Origin: Plantago ovata
Lineage: Eukaryota; Streptophyta; Magnoliopsida; Lamiales; Plantaginaceae
Assembly (NCBI GenBank): GCA_028274465.1
Contig: CM051458.1
Coordinates: forward strand, 57,773,253-57,837,252
DNA: 64,000 nt
Direction of reading: 5' to 3'
Shown here: positions 20,570-33,287 of the stretch, piece by piece
Position numbering within the stretch: position 1 is the first letter of the stretch
Layout of the letters: every line of letters begins with the position of its first letter
Translations under genes and position numbers: made by a program
Notes under the pieces: model-generated
What the model was told of the DNA's origin: nothing
The model's database searches: none
Seen by the model: the letters and a program-made list of their open reading frames with translations, nothing else

Positions 20570-23125
20570 GTACCGATTTTGAAAACAAAATAATTTCTTG
20601 AAAAAGAAAATCCAAAATAACTTTAATAGCAACGGTCGGCAATTAATGCCAAAATAATCTTTGACGCGCACAGCGCTAACAGAACAAATAAATATCCAAC
20701 GATAAACTTAGAATTCAAACGAAACAACGAATGAAGACAGCAAAAAGTTCATCTTCTTATTTTGAAATAAAATCCCAAGACACCCTAGACCCTTGTCTCA
20801 GTCGCTGGCATCCTATTCGCGAACATCCTCAGCAGTATCTGGAAGGAAGGAATTTTTAAAACAAGAGAGTGTGAGATAAAGGATCTCAGTGAGGTTCTAA
20901 GTTGAAAACAGAAAGTAAACGGTTTTGAAATCGAAATCCTTTTCAGAAAAACAAACGAACAGAACAAATCACACATAACAGAATAACAGAACAGATAAGT
21001 TGTAGACCGTTGGTGCAGCCCGCCTTACTACTCCCAGAATGCCCTTATAACTCCCTCCAGAGGGTGCACAACTCCGGACAGAAACAGAACCCCCGTGTAC
21101 TTTGGGGAAACAGATCCTACGACCCTAATAGACCTCAGCGACTTCTGCCTCGCGTCTAAAAGGGATTAGACTAGGCAATAACCAAGCAAACCCGATAGTC
21201 CTCTACTACCCAAGTCTACCTAGTTACGACCTAATCGACCGGTCACACAGAAACAGAACAGAAACAGAACAAACAGATACAGATAGTCAAACACCGAGAA
21301 GTGTTCCTGCAGAAAAGTCAGTCCAGAACAGAATAGCAATAAACATAAAAGTAAATAGTCATACTTAGGGCTTATACTTTTACGCGGAAGCATACAGTAA
21401 AAACAGTATATAGTAATAGGTACAAGTTGTCACATATCCTTCCAGTTTTTCGCAAATAATAGGTTTAGGGGTGAACACTCACCTTAACTTGCGAGCAAAA
21501 GATCTCCAACGAGTAATGAGCTTTACGGGTTATCGAACAACGGAGAACCTAACAAGAAAGTACTAAACACACTTTAGAAGTCGAACGGACGGAAGGAAAA
21601 AGGTTGAAAAAGGAATGGTAAAGACGGGGTTCGAACTCGGGACCTCTAAGTTAGTCAAGCAAGAACCTAACCAACTAGGCTAGCAAGTCAAGTCAATACT
21701 AACTTTACAAACAGAAACTAAGTTGGAAACATTTTCAGAAATACTCTTTCGATTTTCAGATTCTGGAAATCACCAAAATACCCTCAGTGGTAAATTGCAA
21801 AAAGATCCTTTTCAAAATCAGAAAGTTCAAACAAAACCAGAAGTTCCCAAACATACAAATCAGTCCTCAAAGAATAAAATGGTTTACGAAAAAGTCCTCT
21901 GTCAGTCAACTACGGTCAAAGGAAAAATTGCAAAAAGGTCCTTTAGGTTTTCAGATTTCCCAAATCAGTCCACAAAGATCAAAACAATATCAACAGAGTC
22001 CAATTCATTCCTTTTCAAAGTCCACAGTAAACTAGGGTCAACACGAGGTCAAACAAATCACAAGTCCAACAACCAGTAACAACAATCTAACAATCCTAAG
22101 TCCCGGTTCTCAGTTCGAATCAATAAACAACAAGGCCAGATCGAACAAGGGTAAAATGGTCCAAGGGTAATAAAGTCCAAAACAGAATACGAGCCTCGAA
22201 CAGTAAATCAGTAAATCGAATGAACCAAAAAGGGAAACGAGATTACCTTCGATTCGAACAGAAAAGAAATCAAGGCTGCGAATCAAAGATAAACGAAACC
22301 AGATTAAATCCAGATTCAAACGAAATCTGAACTCGAAATAGAAAGGACAGAACGAACAATGCTTACCGATCGATACAGAAAGAACCGGCAAGGTCGATGC
22401 GAACCGGAGCGGCGAACGGGATTGGAGTTGACGGTGCGCGAAACGGCAGATAAGAACGGCCGAACAGACAGAGCAACGGACACGGCGGCGCAGCAACAGA
22501 CAGCGACACGGACAGAACAGCGGTGCGACGAGCCGCGGAGGAACAGACACGACGGCGGAGCAGGCGGCGGCGACACGGATCGAACGGCGGATCGGATCGG
22601 GCCGGAGAAGACAGAGATCGCGGCGCGATCTCGAGAGAGCAACGGCGACGGCGCGGCGCGAAACAAGGCCGATCGGAGCGGCAACAGCGGCAGCTTAGCG
22701 GCGGAGACGGACCGGAACAGACCGCACGGCGGCGGCGGCGAGAGACCAGAACAGAACAATAACAGCAGCCGAATCTCTTTCTTCTTTCTCTCCCTCTCTT
22801 TCTTCTTTCTTCTCTTTTCTTTCTTTCTTTCTTGTGTTTGTGTTTTACGGCAAAGGGAGAAGAGGGAGTAAAGTCTGATTAGGCTTAGGGTTGGTCAAAA
22901 GGGCCGGTCAACAGGCCTTTGACTGGGCTCAATAATGGGCCAAAAAGAGGTCAAAACGGTTCAGGCTTCCACATCGATCCAAACGTAATGAAACGAACTT
23001 GCTTACGCGAAATTAATTAAATAATTATCGAATAAATATTTTATTCTGATAATTAATTAACTAAAATAAAATAATAAAATAATAAATAATAATTAAATAA
23101 ATAATTAAAAAAACAGGGTGTTACA
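20570..23125 (-). mobile_element. Gypsy solo LTR in element A 3' LTR, ends damaged
   Basis: The 2.5-kb segment matches the G1/G2 LTR family in reverse: GTACCGATTTTG at the left and GGGTGTTACA at the right. The expected first bases TGTAACG are missing at 20570. Compared with the intact A LTR at 52945-52960, a few flanking bases are lost at the joint, so no clean target duplication remains. It holds the CpG-rich block, a tRNA-like block (21628-21682) and a pyrimidine-rich tract near 22770-22835. Confidence 0.88.
21628..21682 (-). other. tRNA-like block in Gypsy solo LTR
   Basis: On the minus strand the A box TAGCCTAGTTGG (21682-21671) and B box GAGTTCGAACC (21638-21628) lie at tRNA-like spacing. 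GCCT and AGGT pair as a D stem. Confidence 0.6.
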
Positions 23126-23713
23126 ACTTTTATAGTGATATCTGAGAGTGGCGTAATCTCTCAACTAATCCACTTTGTCCTTTCTAGGACTGAATCCACT
23201 AAGATATGATTGAGGTTCCTTACAACTCCTTTCTAAAGCGATTCAAACAGAAACCGAAGCACACTTGCTTCGTCTCCAACCTAATCTAGAGAACTCAACC
23301 TTGTTCTCCACCAAACTTGGTACTTTTAATCAGCAAAACTATGCTCGATTAAGTTCCCCCTGAATATCACGCCTGAAAGGGTGTATTTTCAGTTAGAGAG
23401 TTTTGGGTGAGATAACTTAATTATAACTTATTCAGTTACAATAAGTAATCTAAGAAACACAACTTTGAATACTTTGCAGTAAACAAGTTTGATTGTTTCT
23501 GGTGTCAAGAATTGTTCTTGTTCGAAAGAAAGAAAGAATACTTAACTAATTTCTTAGTCGTGTAACTTCTACTTCTTCACAAGTAGCTTTCTCAAGCTTT
23601 AAGTCTTGGAACGGATCAATGGCAGTATAGAGAGTTTGAAGGTATGTGAGTTTAAGCACAAGTGAGAGTTTGATCACGTTGTTGACACACTTCAACTCTT
23701 CGCCGGATGACCT

Positions 23714-23723
23714 CTATTTATAG
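23714..23723 (-). promoter_or_regulatory. TATA box of element A LTR
   Basis: On the minus strand the sequence is CTATAAATAG in the context CACTATAAATAGAGG. The same box occurs in the other LTR copies at 37391-37400 and 53541-53550. Confidence 0.75.
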
Positions 23724-24411
23724 TGAAAATAAGGAGCCGTTTGAATTTTAAATTCCAAGGCTTTTGATCCTTAAGATGTCACTATCTTGCTTTTGTACTT
23801 TCAACAGCATCCTTGTTTGTCTTCTAGTCTTCATGTCCTTCGCGTGCAAGCTTTGCATTTAATGCTTATTTGAATAGAATTCAAACAGTAACATTGGAGC
23901 GCAAATGTCAGTACTTTCAGCAAGAGGTCACATATGTTCCATCAACAAGTGGTCAGTCTCAGTTTCACCAAGCACAACCTACTCTGTCTTTCAGATTTTG
24001 ACTTATGCAATGCTGTTGCTGAAGTTTCCACTTTCTGAGCAACATGTGTCTTTGTAGATACCAGTCTTCAGAAATCTTCTAGTCTTCAGATCTTCGAATT
24101 CTTCAAGTCTTCAGATCTTCAATATTCTTCAAGATTCTGAGCGGTTTCTAAATGCTTTAATAGTTTGTTTGTATAAACAAAGTACATCGTCAACAAATGC
24201 TTCAATAGGTTATTTTCTTTTCAGAAAACAAGATACATCATAAGCGGTAAAAACCAACCTATCTAGCACCTAATCTAAGTCTTCAGCAAACGTTCCTCTT
24301 TTACAATGTCCTTAAAATTCTAAATTTCTATGGACCTTAAGAGTACTAGTTACTGGACTTTCCTTAATTTAGCATGGTTAATTGCTCATCAAAATTACAA
24401 GTTTCCTAACA

Positions 24412-24677
24412 AATTTCCCCCTTTTTGATGTTAGCAATCCATGGCTAAATTAATTGTTAACCTTTTAGAGGTTTCTGATGTTGAATAAATCAGTTGATTA
24501 ATGCAAGCATACTTGAATAATTAAACAGTAAGCATAAGTAAATTGCATAATCAAAAACCAATAAGAGTCAAAACCTTTATTGCTGATAGTTATCTTTCAG
24601 AAGTTTACAAGAAGTAGCAGAGATAACTTTAAACAGAATCAGCAAACAAACACTTTAACAAAAACTATTACGGAGAG
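24412..24677 (-). other. Element A purine tract and 3' UTR
   Basis: On the minus strand an AAAAAGGGGGAAAT-type purine tract touches the LTR. About 250 bp of non-coding sequence separates it from the ORF3 stop. Confidence 0.7.
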
Positions 24678-27104
24678 TTAAGCTCTTCCAGAAGATTTTC
24701 TCAAAATCTCTCTTACACTCTTCTCAACAAGTGCAGTAAATTCAACACAGTCCTTTTCGTAGTTTTCCAGAAGCCTACGGACTTGTAGTTGAAGAATTCT
24801 TGCATTTTTGCAGGCAGTATGATGATGCTTTTCAACATTCATTTCCAGGTAGTTGGTCACCCACAAATGCATGCCCCAATTGCTGGCATGGAGAAGCTGT
24901 GTATCTGAAATGCTTTTCGGATGAATCTTTCTTAGCCAGAGAAGATCTTCTTCTTGATCCTTAGCAGTGAGATAGAAGTACTCATAAGGAATCAATCCAA
25001 GTCTCTTCTTTGTTTTCTTTGTTACTGGGTCAGAGTAGTAAGCAATGCCAGGTGGTTTGATCAGATTTGGTTCTTGTCTATAAGTCTTACCAATGGCAAT
25101 TCTTCTTACTGAGACCTCGAGATTCAGCCATCTCCCAGCAATATTTCTTGGGAGGGATTCTTCCCTTTGATTTCTTTCGACTTTGAGTTCAATCCATTTG
25201 AACATTTGATTCAATATGGCTGTAGGAAAGAACTCATTTACCAGCAAATCTTCTAGCTTTAAGATCCAACAACCATGAATGTTTCTGATTACATTCTGAG
25301 TGGTTTCTTCATTATTGGTCTTTGTGTATTCGATGTCGGAGCCAATAGCAATGCTGGCCAGCCTCTTTTCTTCATGTCTTTGCCTTCTTCTTCTTGTCTT
25401 AGCATTGTCTTGATCTCTTGCTGAAGAGTCAGACGAGAAATGCTTTGAGTGGCCAGACGGAGTCAAGGCTGTTAAGGGTCTAGCTCTTATGGCTTGAGCT
25501 ATTGTTTGATTGTCATCATCTTCATTCAGATTGTGATGACTTTCAGTATGGCAAAAATCTTGAGTTTCAGCAGCGGTTTTTCTCTTTTTAGTACTTGCTG
25601 AATTCAACTCAGTTTTTGCTTGCCTTTTAGAACTTTGCTCTCTTTCAGCAAGCGGTTCTATGGGCAGTGGCTCATCAACAGCAGGAGGGGTTTGGTTTCT
25701 TTTTCTGGTACTTTTCTTTTCCCCCTTAGACATGGATTGCAACATCGGAGTGATATGCAGAGAATAGAACTCATTGCAATTTTCAGCAAGAGTGCTTAAA
25801 CTATTATACTTCATGATGATTTGTTGCTGATCAGAAGTCATTTTTGACAACTCTTTTTGAATGCTCATCATGTTCTCTTCATGTCTTTTCTCTGTTGCGG
25901 CCTTCTCATCCATGAAAGTTTGTGCCTTCACGAGAGCGGTCTTTGCTAGCTTGAGGGCTTGACTTACATCTTCTTCACAGCTCTTGTGATAAAGACTGAT
26001 GTCTTTCTGAGCTATTGTCAAAGTTGTAGTGCGTCTCAGCACTATAGCCAATACTTTTCCAAAGTCAAGTGGGCTCTCAGCAAGCAATGCCTCATCTTCT
26101 GCTTTGCAGGCATCATGGACTTTCTTTAGTGCTAAAATTCGAGGAGTAAACTCCTCAACTCTTGGGAACGGCACTAGATGTGGTGTCAAGGAATGAACTT
26201 TTAGTTCAGAAGCAAACTGATCATCCCTTATCAGCAATTCTCCTCTTAGACCATCGTCTAAATCATTTATGTAGTCAGGAGGAGGGAATTGAACAACTTT
26301 TGGGTCTCTTTTGGATTGTTCATCCTCATTTTCTGATAAGTAGTCGTCATCCTCAGATTCATCAAGTTCAGCAACTTTTGAACCTAAGTCAGCAGCTTCA
26401 CTTCCTTTTTGTTGAGTGGTTGCTGATGGCAACGCTTCAGACTCAACAACTGGAGTTTCACCAGTAGTTAGTTTTAATTGAGTAGTTGCTGAAGGCAACG
26501 TTTGAGACTCAATGACTGGAGTTTCGCCAGTAGTTAGTTTTAATTGAGTTTGAGACTCAATTACTGGAGTTTCGCCAGTAGTAAATAGAAGGGAGGGGAC
26601 TTCCTTTGATCTTACTCCTGAAGATTGACCAATTTCTAGATCCTGCGTATGCCTTGCATGGATCAAGAGACTGTTCTGGAGAGCGCGTTGGTAATCTTCA
26701 TCTTGTTCATCATTATCATCAATGTTTTCGTTAGTAACCTTGGCATCAGAAACGGGACTTTTGCCATTTTTCAAGGCAGCCCTTTTTCTGGCATATTCTT
26801 CTTCAGTATCAGCACCTTGCACAGGTGCTTGATTTTCAGCAGCAGCAGGAGGAGGTTGAGATTCTTGCTGAGGTTGTTGTTGTTCAGCTTGCTGATTTTC
26901 TTGTGGAGTATTTTCAGCAACTGTCAATTTCAATCCTCCAGCATCAGGACTTGGACCTTGATTGTCATCATCATCGTCTTTCTTGTCCTTGGAATCTTTC
27001 CCTTCATCATCACTTGGATCAGTGGGAATGTTCTCATCTTCTTCCTCTTCATCATCATCGGTTAGAATTACTAGCTCAACGTGCTTGTATAAAGCAACAC
27101 TTGT
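24678..27104 (-). pseudogene. Element A ORF3, C-terminal part (copy 1)
   Basis: It is open for about 809 codons from the Gypsy insertion joint (27104) to the stop at 24678. In order it has an acidic stretch (DDDEEEEDE, KDDDDD), a Q/P-rich segment (QQPQQESQPPP), three TTGETPV(I/V)ES repeats, another acidic run, a helical probably coiled-coil zone (around EKRHEENMMSIQKELSKM), a basic R/K-rich segment (KTRRRRQRHEEKR) and a final globular-looking ~200 residues with many Trp and aromatic residues, ending REILRKSSGRA. I recognise no catalytic domain and no clear membrane segment. It occupies the position of the SIRE envelope-like ORF. The N-terminal part lies at 43061-45863, cut off by Gypsy insertion and duplication, so it cannot be expressed whole. 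Confidence 0.7.
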
Positions 27105-29605
27105 GTAACGGTACCGGTTATGAAAACAAAATATTTTCTTGAAAAAGGAAAATTGAAAAATACTTTAATAACAACGTTCGGCAATAAATGCCAAAATAAT
27201 CTTTGACACTAACAGTAGTAAACAATATCCAATGACAACTCAAGTTCGATTGAACAACGAACGAAGACAATAAAAGTTTATCCTCTTATTTTGAAAGGAA
27301 ACCCGTGACACCCCAGACCCTTCTCTCAGTCGCTGGCATCCTAGTCACGCACATCCTCAGCAGCATCTGGAAGGAAGGAATTTTGAAAACAACAGAGTGT
27401 GAGATAAAGGATCTCAGTGAGGTTCTAAGTTTAAAAACAGAAAGTAACCTGTTTTAAAATCAAAATCCTTTTCAGAAAAACGAGCAAACAGAACAGAACA
27501 CATATAACAGATTAACAGAACAGATACGTTGTAGACCGTTGGTGCAGCCCGCCTTATTGCTCCTACTCCCAGAATGCCCTTATAACTCCCTCCAGAGGGT
27601 GCACAACTCCGGACAGAAACAGAAACCCCCGTGTACTTTGGGGAAAACAGATCCTACGACCCTAATAGACCTCAGCGACTTCTGCCTCGCGCCTAAAAGG
27701 GAATAGACTAGGCCACAATCAAGCAAACCCGATAGTCCTCTACTACCCAAGCCTACCTAACCATAACCTAATCGACCGGTCACACAGAAACGGAACAGAT
27801 ATAGAACAACAGATACAAATAATTAACACCGAGAGGTGTTCCTGCAGAAAAGTCAGTCCAGTTTAGAGTAGCAATAAACAGAAATGTAAAAAGTCATACT
27901 TAGGACTTATAGTTTTACGCGGAAGCATACAGTAAACAGTGTATAGTAATAATAGGTTCAAGTTGACACATATCCTTCCAGTTTTTCGCAAATAGTAGGT
28001 TTAGGGGTGAACACTCACCTTAGCTTGCGAGTAAAAGACCTTCAACGAGAAATGAGCTTTACGGATTTACGAACAACGGAGAACCTAACAAGAAAGTACT
28101 AAACACACTTTCGAAGTCGAACGAACGGAAGGAAAAAGGTTGAAAAAGGAATGGTAAAGTCGGGGTTCGAACTCGGGACCTCTAAGTTAGTCAAGCAAGG
28201 ACCTAACCAATTAGGCTAGTAAGCCAAGTCAATACTAACTTACAAAAACAGAAACTAAGCTTGAAACATTTTCAGAAACTCTTTCGGTTTTCAGATTCTG
28301 GAAATTACCAAAATACCCTCAGTGGTAAATTGCAAAATAACCCTTTTTTCGAAAACAGACAGTACAAAACAACAAGGTTTACGATAAAAGCTTACTGTCA
28401 GTCAACTACGGTCAAAGGTAAACCTGCAAAAAGGTCCTTTAGGTTTTTAGGTTTCCCAAATCAGTCCACAAAATTCCAAAACAGTGACAACAAGGTCCAA
28501 AAGTCCTTTCGAGGTCAAACAGGAAATCAACTTCAACATACGAGGTCAATAAGTTCACAAGTCCAGCCAAACAGTAACTACACTAACAACCTAAGTCCCG
28601 GTTCTCGGTTTGAATCAAACAACAAGGTCAGAACGATCAAGGGCAAAAAGGTCCAAGGGTAAAAAGTCCAAACAGAATACTAACTTCGAATGACAAAAAC
28701 AACCAAGGATTCGAGATTTACCTTCGAATCGAAAAAGAGAGTTGAACAATCTGCAAATTGAATAAACCGAAAAGAAAAGAAAATTAATCGAGATTCAAAT
28801 CGAATTCGTAACCAAAATCGAATTCGAAACAGAAAGGTCAAAGGGACAGATACTTCTTACCGATTGAAACAGAAAGAACCGGCAAGGTCAACGTGAACGG
28901 CGCGGCGAACGGGAGCGATCAACCGAACAGAACAGAGCAGGCGGCGCGAATCGGTTGGCGGCGTGCGTGAGACAGACCGCGAACGGATCGATCGACGATG
29001 GCGGGGTACGGTGCGGCGGCACGGAACGGCGGACAGAGCGGCGCGGACGGAGACAGAGCGGTGGCGACGAACAGCGACAGAGATCGCGGCGAACGGCGAA
29101 TAGAGGGAACGCGGCGACTCGCGAAACAATGGACAGAACGGACAGCGGCGGCGGCGCGGTCAAGCGGCGCGGCTTGGTCGGTCCGGAAGCGACGACGGCG
29201 GCGGCGGCGGAAGGCAAACGGCGCGGCAGCAGTTAGAAAACTCTCCTTTTCTCTCTTTCTCTTTTCCTTTCTCTCTTTTCTAACTTTTCTTTCTTTCTTC
29301 TCTCTTGGGTGATTTACGGCTGAAGAAGAATGAGAATGGGAGACTACTGACTAGGGTTAGAGTTAGCAAATAATGGGCCGGTCAAATGGGCCTTTGACTG
29401 GGCTCACTAATTGGGCCAAAAGGCTAACAGATCAGATAGTCCAGCTTGATCCAAACGAAACGAAACGAACTAACTTACGCGAAAATAATTAACTAATTAT
29501 CGAATAAATAATTTACTCTGATAATTAATTAACTAAAATAAATAATAAATAATAAAATAATAATTAAATAAATAATTAAATAAATAAAAAAGACGGGGTG
29601 TTACA
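27105..29605 (-). repeat. G2 3' LTR (2501 bp)
   Basis: It runs from TGTAACGGTACCGG to GGTGTTACA. It lacks a short piece near 28375 that the two other G2-type LTRs keep. It holds a tRNA-like block (B box 28164-28174, A box 28207-28218, minus strand). Confidence 0.92.
28164..28218 (-). other. tRNA-like block in G2 3' LTR
   Basis: On the minus strand the A box is TAGCCTAATTGG and the B box is GAGTTCGAACC. The same pair occurs in the truncated 5' LTR (36626-36680) and the solo LTR (41592-41646). Confidence 0.6.
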
Positions 29606-29616
29606 CTCTTCCCCCC

Positions 29617-29800
29617 TTAAAAGAATTTGGTCCCCAAATTCGCACTTGAAAAGTTGAAGAGCTCGGGATACTGCCGACGCATGTCATCCTCGCTTTCCCA
29701 GGTTGCCTCCTCATACTGATGATTTCTCCACAGCACCTTTACTTGCTTGATTTGCCGATTACGGAGCTGTTGTACCTTCTGGTCAAGAATACGAACCGGT
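29617..29800 (-). pseudogene. G2 integrase tail: chromodomain-like remnant
   Basis: The frame contains [20 protein letters not shown], then VKVLWRN and EEATWESEDDM, ending near PELF. This is the usual chromodomain-type C-terminus of Tekay-like chromoviruses, thought to guide integration to marked chromatin. It is out of frame with the pol ORF that ends at 29739. The joint holds a direct duplication of about 20 bp (TGGAGCAACCGGTTCGTAT at two places, 29787-29841), and the linker normally found before the chromodomain is missing. The domain is therefore separated from integrase by deletion plus frame change. Confidence 0.75.
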
Positions 29801-32800
29801 TGCTCCACATAGGACATACGAACCGGTTGCTCCACAGCTTAGCTCTACGACCCATACGAACAATTCCCTTTCTCGGAGATAGCTTGAGAAAGACAAAATC
29901 ACCGACCTCAAACTCCAGATCTCGCCTACGATTATCGGCGTAACTCTTCTGCCGACTTTGAGCAGTTCTCAATCGGTCTCGGATAAGTCTAACCTTTTCC
30001 ATGGTTTCTTGTATCATCTCGTTGAGAGACCTCTCTCCAGCTACTGGGGTAGAAATTCGGTCCTCCAAATCCCAGTACAGTGGTGATCTACATTTCCGAC
30101 CGTACAGCGCCTCGAACGGTGCCATACCAATCGATGCTTGATAACTGTTGTTATAAGCATACTCCACCAATGGCAAATGTTGTGCCCAGCTTCCTTGGTG
30201 ATCTAGCACACACAATCTCAGAAGATCTTCTAAAGTTTGAATGGTTCTTTCGGATTGACCATCTGTCTGCGGATGTGCTGCGGTACTAAAATTCAACTTA
30301 GTACCTAAGCCTTCATGTACTTGCTTCCAAAATCTCGAGACAAACTTCGGGTCTCTATCAGAGACAATGCTCACTGGAGTACCATGAAGCCTAATTATCT
30401 CATCGCGGTAGACTTCGGCTAACTTCTCGGATGTGTAGGTGGTTTTAACGGGTAGAAAATGTGACGATTTTGTCAATCTATCGACAATAACCCAAACACT
30501 ATCAAAACCACCCCTAGCTACCGGTAGACCAGTCACAAAATCCATAGTGATCATCTCCCACTTCCACTGTGGAATCTCGAGTGGCTGTAGTAAACCTCCC
30601 GGTTTCTGGTGCTCAGCCTTCACTTGCTGGCAGACCAAGCAACTTTGCACAAACTGTGCAACATCTCGTTTCATATAGGTCCACCAATAAACCTTCTTCA
30701 AATCCTCGTACATCTTGTTTCCTCCAGGATGCATCGAATACTTAGACTTATGAGCTTCCTCCAAAATTAGTCGTCTAAGCTCTTCATCAGAAGGCACACA
30801 CAATCTACCCTGAAACCTTAGGGCTCCATTCTCATCAATAGAGAATTTCGCATTTCGAGGCTCAGTAATATGTACCTTGATATCTTGAAGCTCTCCGTCA
30901 TGCTCTTGAGGCTCAAGAATCTTTCCTGCCAACTCATATCTCAAAGTGATATTGGCGAACATACACGACAATTTGGATACTTCGAGATTTGACACGTGTA
31001 CCCTACGACTTAAGGCATCAGCGACCACATCGGCCTTACCAGGATGGTATCGAATGGTACAGGTGTAATCGCCCAGAAATTCCATCCATCGTCGTTGTCT
31101 CATGTTCAACTCCTTTTGAGTAAACACATACTTCAAGCTCTTATGATCCGTGAGGATAGTGAACTCAGGACCATAAAGATAGTGTCTCCACTTTCCCAAC
31201 GCAAAGACTATAGCAGCTAGCTCAAGGTCATGGGTTGGGTAATTTCTTTCATATGGCTTCAGTTTTCTCGAAGCATATGCGATCACCTTTTCTCGTTGCA
31301 TCAGTACACAACCCAAACCTTCCTTTGAAGCATCAGTGTAGACTATAAAGTCATTGGTTCCCTCGGGAAGAGCTAGTATAGGGGCAGTGGTCAGTCTCTT
31401 CTTCAGCTCCTCGAAGCTTTCCTCACACTTGTCACTCCATACGAACTTGAGATTTTTCCCTGTTAAAGAGGACAAGGGTCCAGCTATCTTCGAATAATCC
31501 TTCACAAAACGGCGATAGTAACCAGCCAAACCGAGAAAACTCCTCACTTCAGTGACAGATTCGTGTCTTTTCCAATTGACTATCGACTCAATCTTCGATG
31601 GGTCAACCTCCAGACCTTCTCCAGAGATAATGTGCCCTAAGAAGGCTACTTTATCTAGCCAAAATTCACACTTGCTGAATTTGGCATAAAATTTGTTGTT
31701 CTGAAGAGTTTCCAAGACAATTCGAAGATGTTTCTCATGATCTTCAGATTTTGAGTAAACGAGAATGTCATCGATGAAAACAACAACAAACTGATGTAGA
31801 TACGGCTGAAAAACTCGGTGCATCAAATCCATGAACACAGCCGGGGAATTCGTAAGGCCAAACGGCATCACTATGAACTCGTAATGACCATACCTCGAGT
31901 TCAGGGCAGTCTTAGGTATGTCTTCTTCCCTTACCCTAACATGATAATAGCCTTGTCGCAGATCAAGCTTTGAGTAAACCTTCGAACCTTCCAACTGATC
32001 GAAAAGTTCCTCAATACGGGGCAGGGGGTACTTGTTCTTGACAGTGACTTGATTCAAGCCTCGATAGTCGATGCACATCCTCATAGTACCATCCTTCTTC
32101 TTCACGAACAGAACCGGTGATCCCCAAGGTGACGAACTAGGTTTCACAAAACCGTTATCCACCAGATCTTGCAGTTGAGTCTTCAGCTCCTTAAGCTCAG
32201 CAGGTGCCATCCTATACGGTGACTTCGATATTGGTGCAGTGCCAGGTACCAGATCAATGCTAAACTCCACCTCTCGTTCAGGGGGTACGGAATCCAGCTT
32301 CTCAGGGAAAACACCCTTGAACTCCTTAACCACCCTGACTTCCTTGATTTTTGGCTGATCTTTGGGTTTATTGATCAGATACGCCAAAAAGCAGGTAGCA
32401 CCCTTCACGTACAGCCTCCTAGCTTCCATGGCAGACAGTAAAAACTTCTCATCCTTTCTCTTATCTCCTTTCCATACGACTTTCTCCTCTCCAGGTTTTC
32501 CCAGGGATATTGCCTTGGTTCGACAATCCAGTTGCGCGTAGTGCTCGGACAGCCAATCCATACCCAGAATAACATCGTAGGTCGATAGAGGTAGAAATAT
32601 AAGGTCAGCAGGGAAAGTTCTTCCTAGGATGGAAATCTCGCATCGCTCAACGAACTTCTTAGTGATTAGACTAGCTCCCAAAGGCGTACATACTTCTAAA
32701 GCGTAGGGTAATACTTTGTATGGTAAAACGAGTGACTCAGCAAATACTTCAACAATAAATGAATGCGTAGCACCAGGATCAAATAAAGCTTTAGAAGAAG

Positions 32801-33284
32801 TTTGAGCGATCAGTAGCGTACCTTCAACCACATTTGCGGTGTCAGGAACTTCATGACCGCCTATGCTGAAAACTCGGGGTTTCGCCATAGTACCCTTTCC
32901 ATCATTTCTCGGAGCATAGTCCCCTGGTCTTCCTCCCTTGACAATGGCATGACGGTTCGGACAGTGGCTAATCTTGTGATCCTTACTCCCACAAGCCAAG
33001 CATAAGCCCTGTCTTTTCCAGCAGTTGTGCTCATCGTGGTTGACTCCTCCACAGTAGTTGCAGTTCTTCCTTGCCTGGGATGACTGCCCAGACCCTCCAG
33101 TAGTGTTGCGAGACCGGTTGTCATGCTGAGTACGGGAATACTTCGCCGGTGGTGCCTGATATCCAGATTGATATCCTCCTCGATTCTCCCTCTTATATCC
33201 AGATTGGCTTCCTCCTCCATGGCTCCCAGAAGAACTAGAGTAGTTCCTCTTGCTCGAGTATGGCTTATCAGCCATCTTGATCAC
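29739..33284 (-). CDS. G2 gag-pol: zinc knuckles, protease, RT, RNase H, integrase
   Basis: This is a 1181-codon uninterrupted frame. Order by residue: two zinc knuckles (about 74-110: [28 protein letters not shown]), aspartic protease (about 165: [10 protein letters not shown]), reverse transcriptase (about 390-560: catalytic FIDDILVYS), RNase H (about 655-775: [10 protein letters not shown], ending DALSR), integrase with an HHCC-type zinc region ([11 protein letters not shown]) and a DDE core ([18 protein letters not shown], then [11 protein letters not shown]). It makes and integrates element cDNA. The start ATG at 33284 lies just beside the hAT-like MITE (33288), so the capsid part of Gag is cut off and the natural start is lost. 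The last ~35 residues run out of frame after a small duplication, replacing the chromodomain. Confidence 0.92.
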   Translation of the reverse strand: MIKMADKPYSSKRNYSSSSGSHGGGSQSGYKRENRGGYQSGYQAPPAKYSRTQHDNRSRNTTGGSGQSSQARKNCNYCGGVNHDEHNCWKRQGLCLACGSKDHKISHCPNRHAIVKGGRPGDYAPRNDGKGTMAKPRVFSIGGHEVPDTANVVEGTLLIAQTSSKALFDPGATHSFIVEVFAESLVLPYKVLPYALEVCTPLGASLITKKFVERCEISILGRTFPADLIFLPLSTYDVILGMDWLSEHYAQLDCRTKAISLGKPGEEKVVWKGDKRKDEKFLLSAMEARRLYVKGATCFLAYLINKPKDQPKIKEVRVVKEFKGVFPEKLDSVPPEREVEFSIDLVPGTAPISKSPYRMAPAELKELKTQLQDLVDNGFVKPSSSPWGSPVLFVKKKDGTMRMCIDYRGLNQVTVKNKYPLPRIEELFDQLEGSKVYSKLDLRQGYYHVRVREEDIPKTALNSRYGHYEFIVMPFGLTNSPAVFMDLMHRVFQPYLHQFVVVFIDDILVYSKSEDHEKHLRIVLETLQNNKFYAKFSKCEFWLDKVAFLGHIISGEGLEVDPSKIESIVNWKRHESVTEVRSFLGLAGYYRRFVKDYSKIAGPLSSLTGKNLKFVWSDKCEESFEELKKRLTTAPILALPEGTNDFIVYTDASKEGLGCVLMQREKVIAYASRKLKPYERNYPTHDLELAAIVFALGKWRHYLYGPEFTILTDHKSLKYVFTQKELNMRQRRWMEFLGDYTCTIRYHPGKADVVADALSRRVHVSNLEVSKLSCMFANITLRYELAGKILEPQEHDGELQDIKVHITEPRNAKFSIDENGALRFQGRLCVPSDEELRRLILEEAHKSKYSMHPGGNKMYEDLKKVYWWTYMKRDVAQFVQSCLVCQQVKAEHQKPGGLLQPLEIPQWKWEMITMDFVTGLPVARGGFDSVWVIVDRLTKSSHFLPVKTTYTSEKLAEVYRDEIIRLHGTPVSIVSDRDPKFVSRFWKQVHEGLGTKLNFSTAAHPQTDGQSERTIQTLEDLLRLCVLDHQGSWAQHLPLVEYAYNNSYQASIGMAPFEALYGRKCRSPLYWDLEDRISTPVAGERSLNEMIQETMEKVRLIRDRLRTAQSRQKSYADNRRRDLEFEVGDFVFLKLSPRKGIVRMGRRAKLWSNRFVCPMWSNRFVFLTRRYNSSVIGKSSK

Positions 33285-33287
33285 CTT

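Larger units (their letters stand above)
20259..24411 (-). repeat. Element A 3' LTR, containing a Gypsy solo LTR
   Basis: The A-derived parts are 20259-20569 and 23126-24411, together about 1.6 kb, equal to the intact 5' LTR (1604 bp). It starts TGTTGGTCCC and ends TTTCCTAACA. A run of G (13 or so) lies near 20290 in both LTRs. Confidence 0.9.

Noticed and set aside
21628..21682. Genuine tRNA gene
   Set aside because: Only the D arm and the A/B boxes are convincing. T stem and acceptor stem do not pair and it lies inside an LTR.
26162..27142. Plus-strand frames opposite ORF3 (also 40078-40571)
   Set aside because: They are antisense shadows of acidic and Q-rich coding repeats. The apparent hydrophobic protein (Ile/Phe/Leu runs) is just the complement of GAT/GAA codons.
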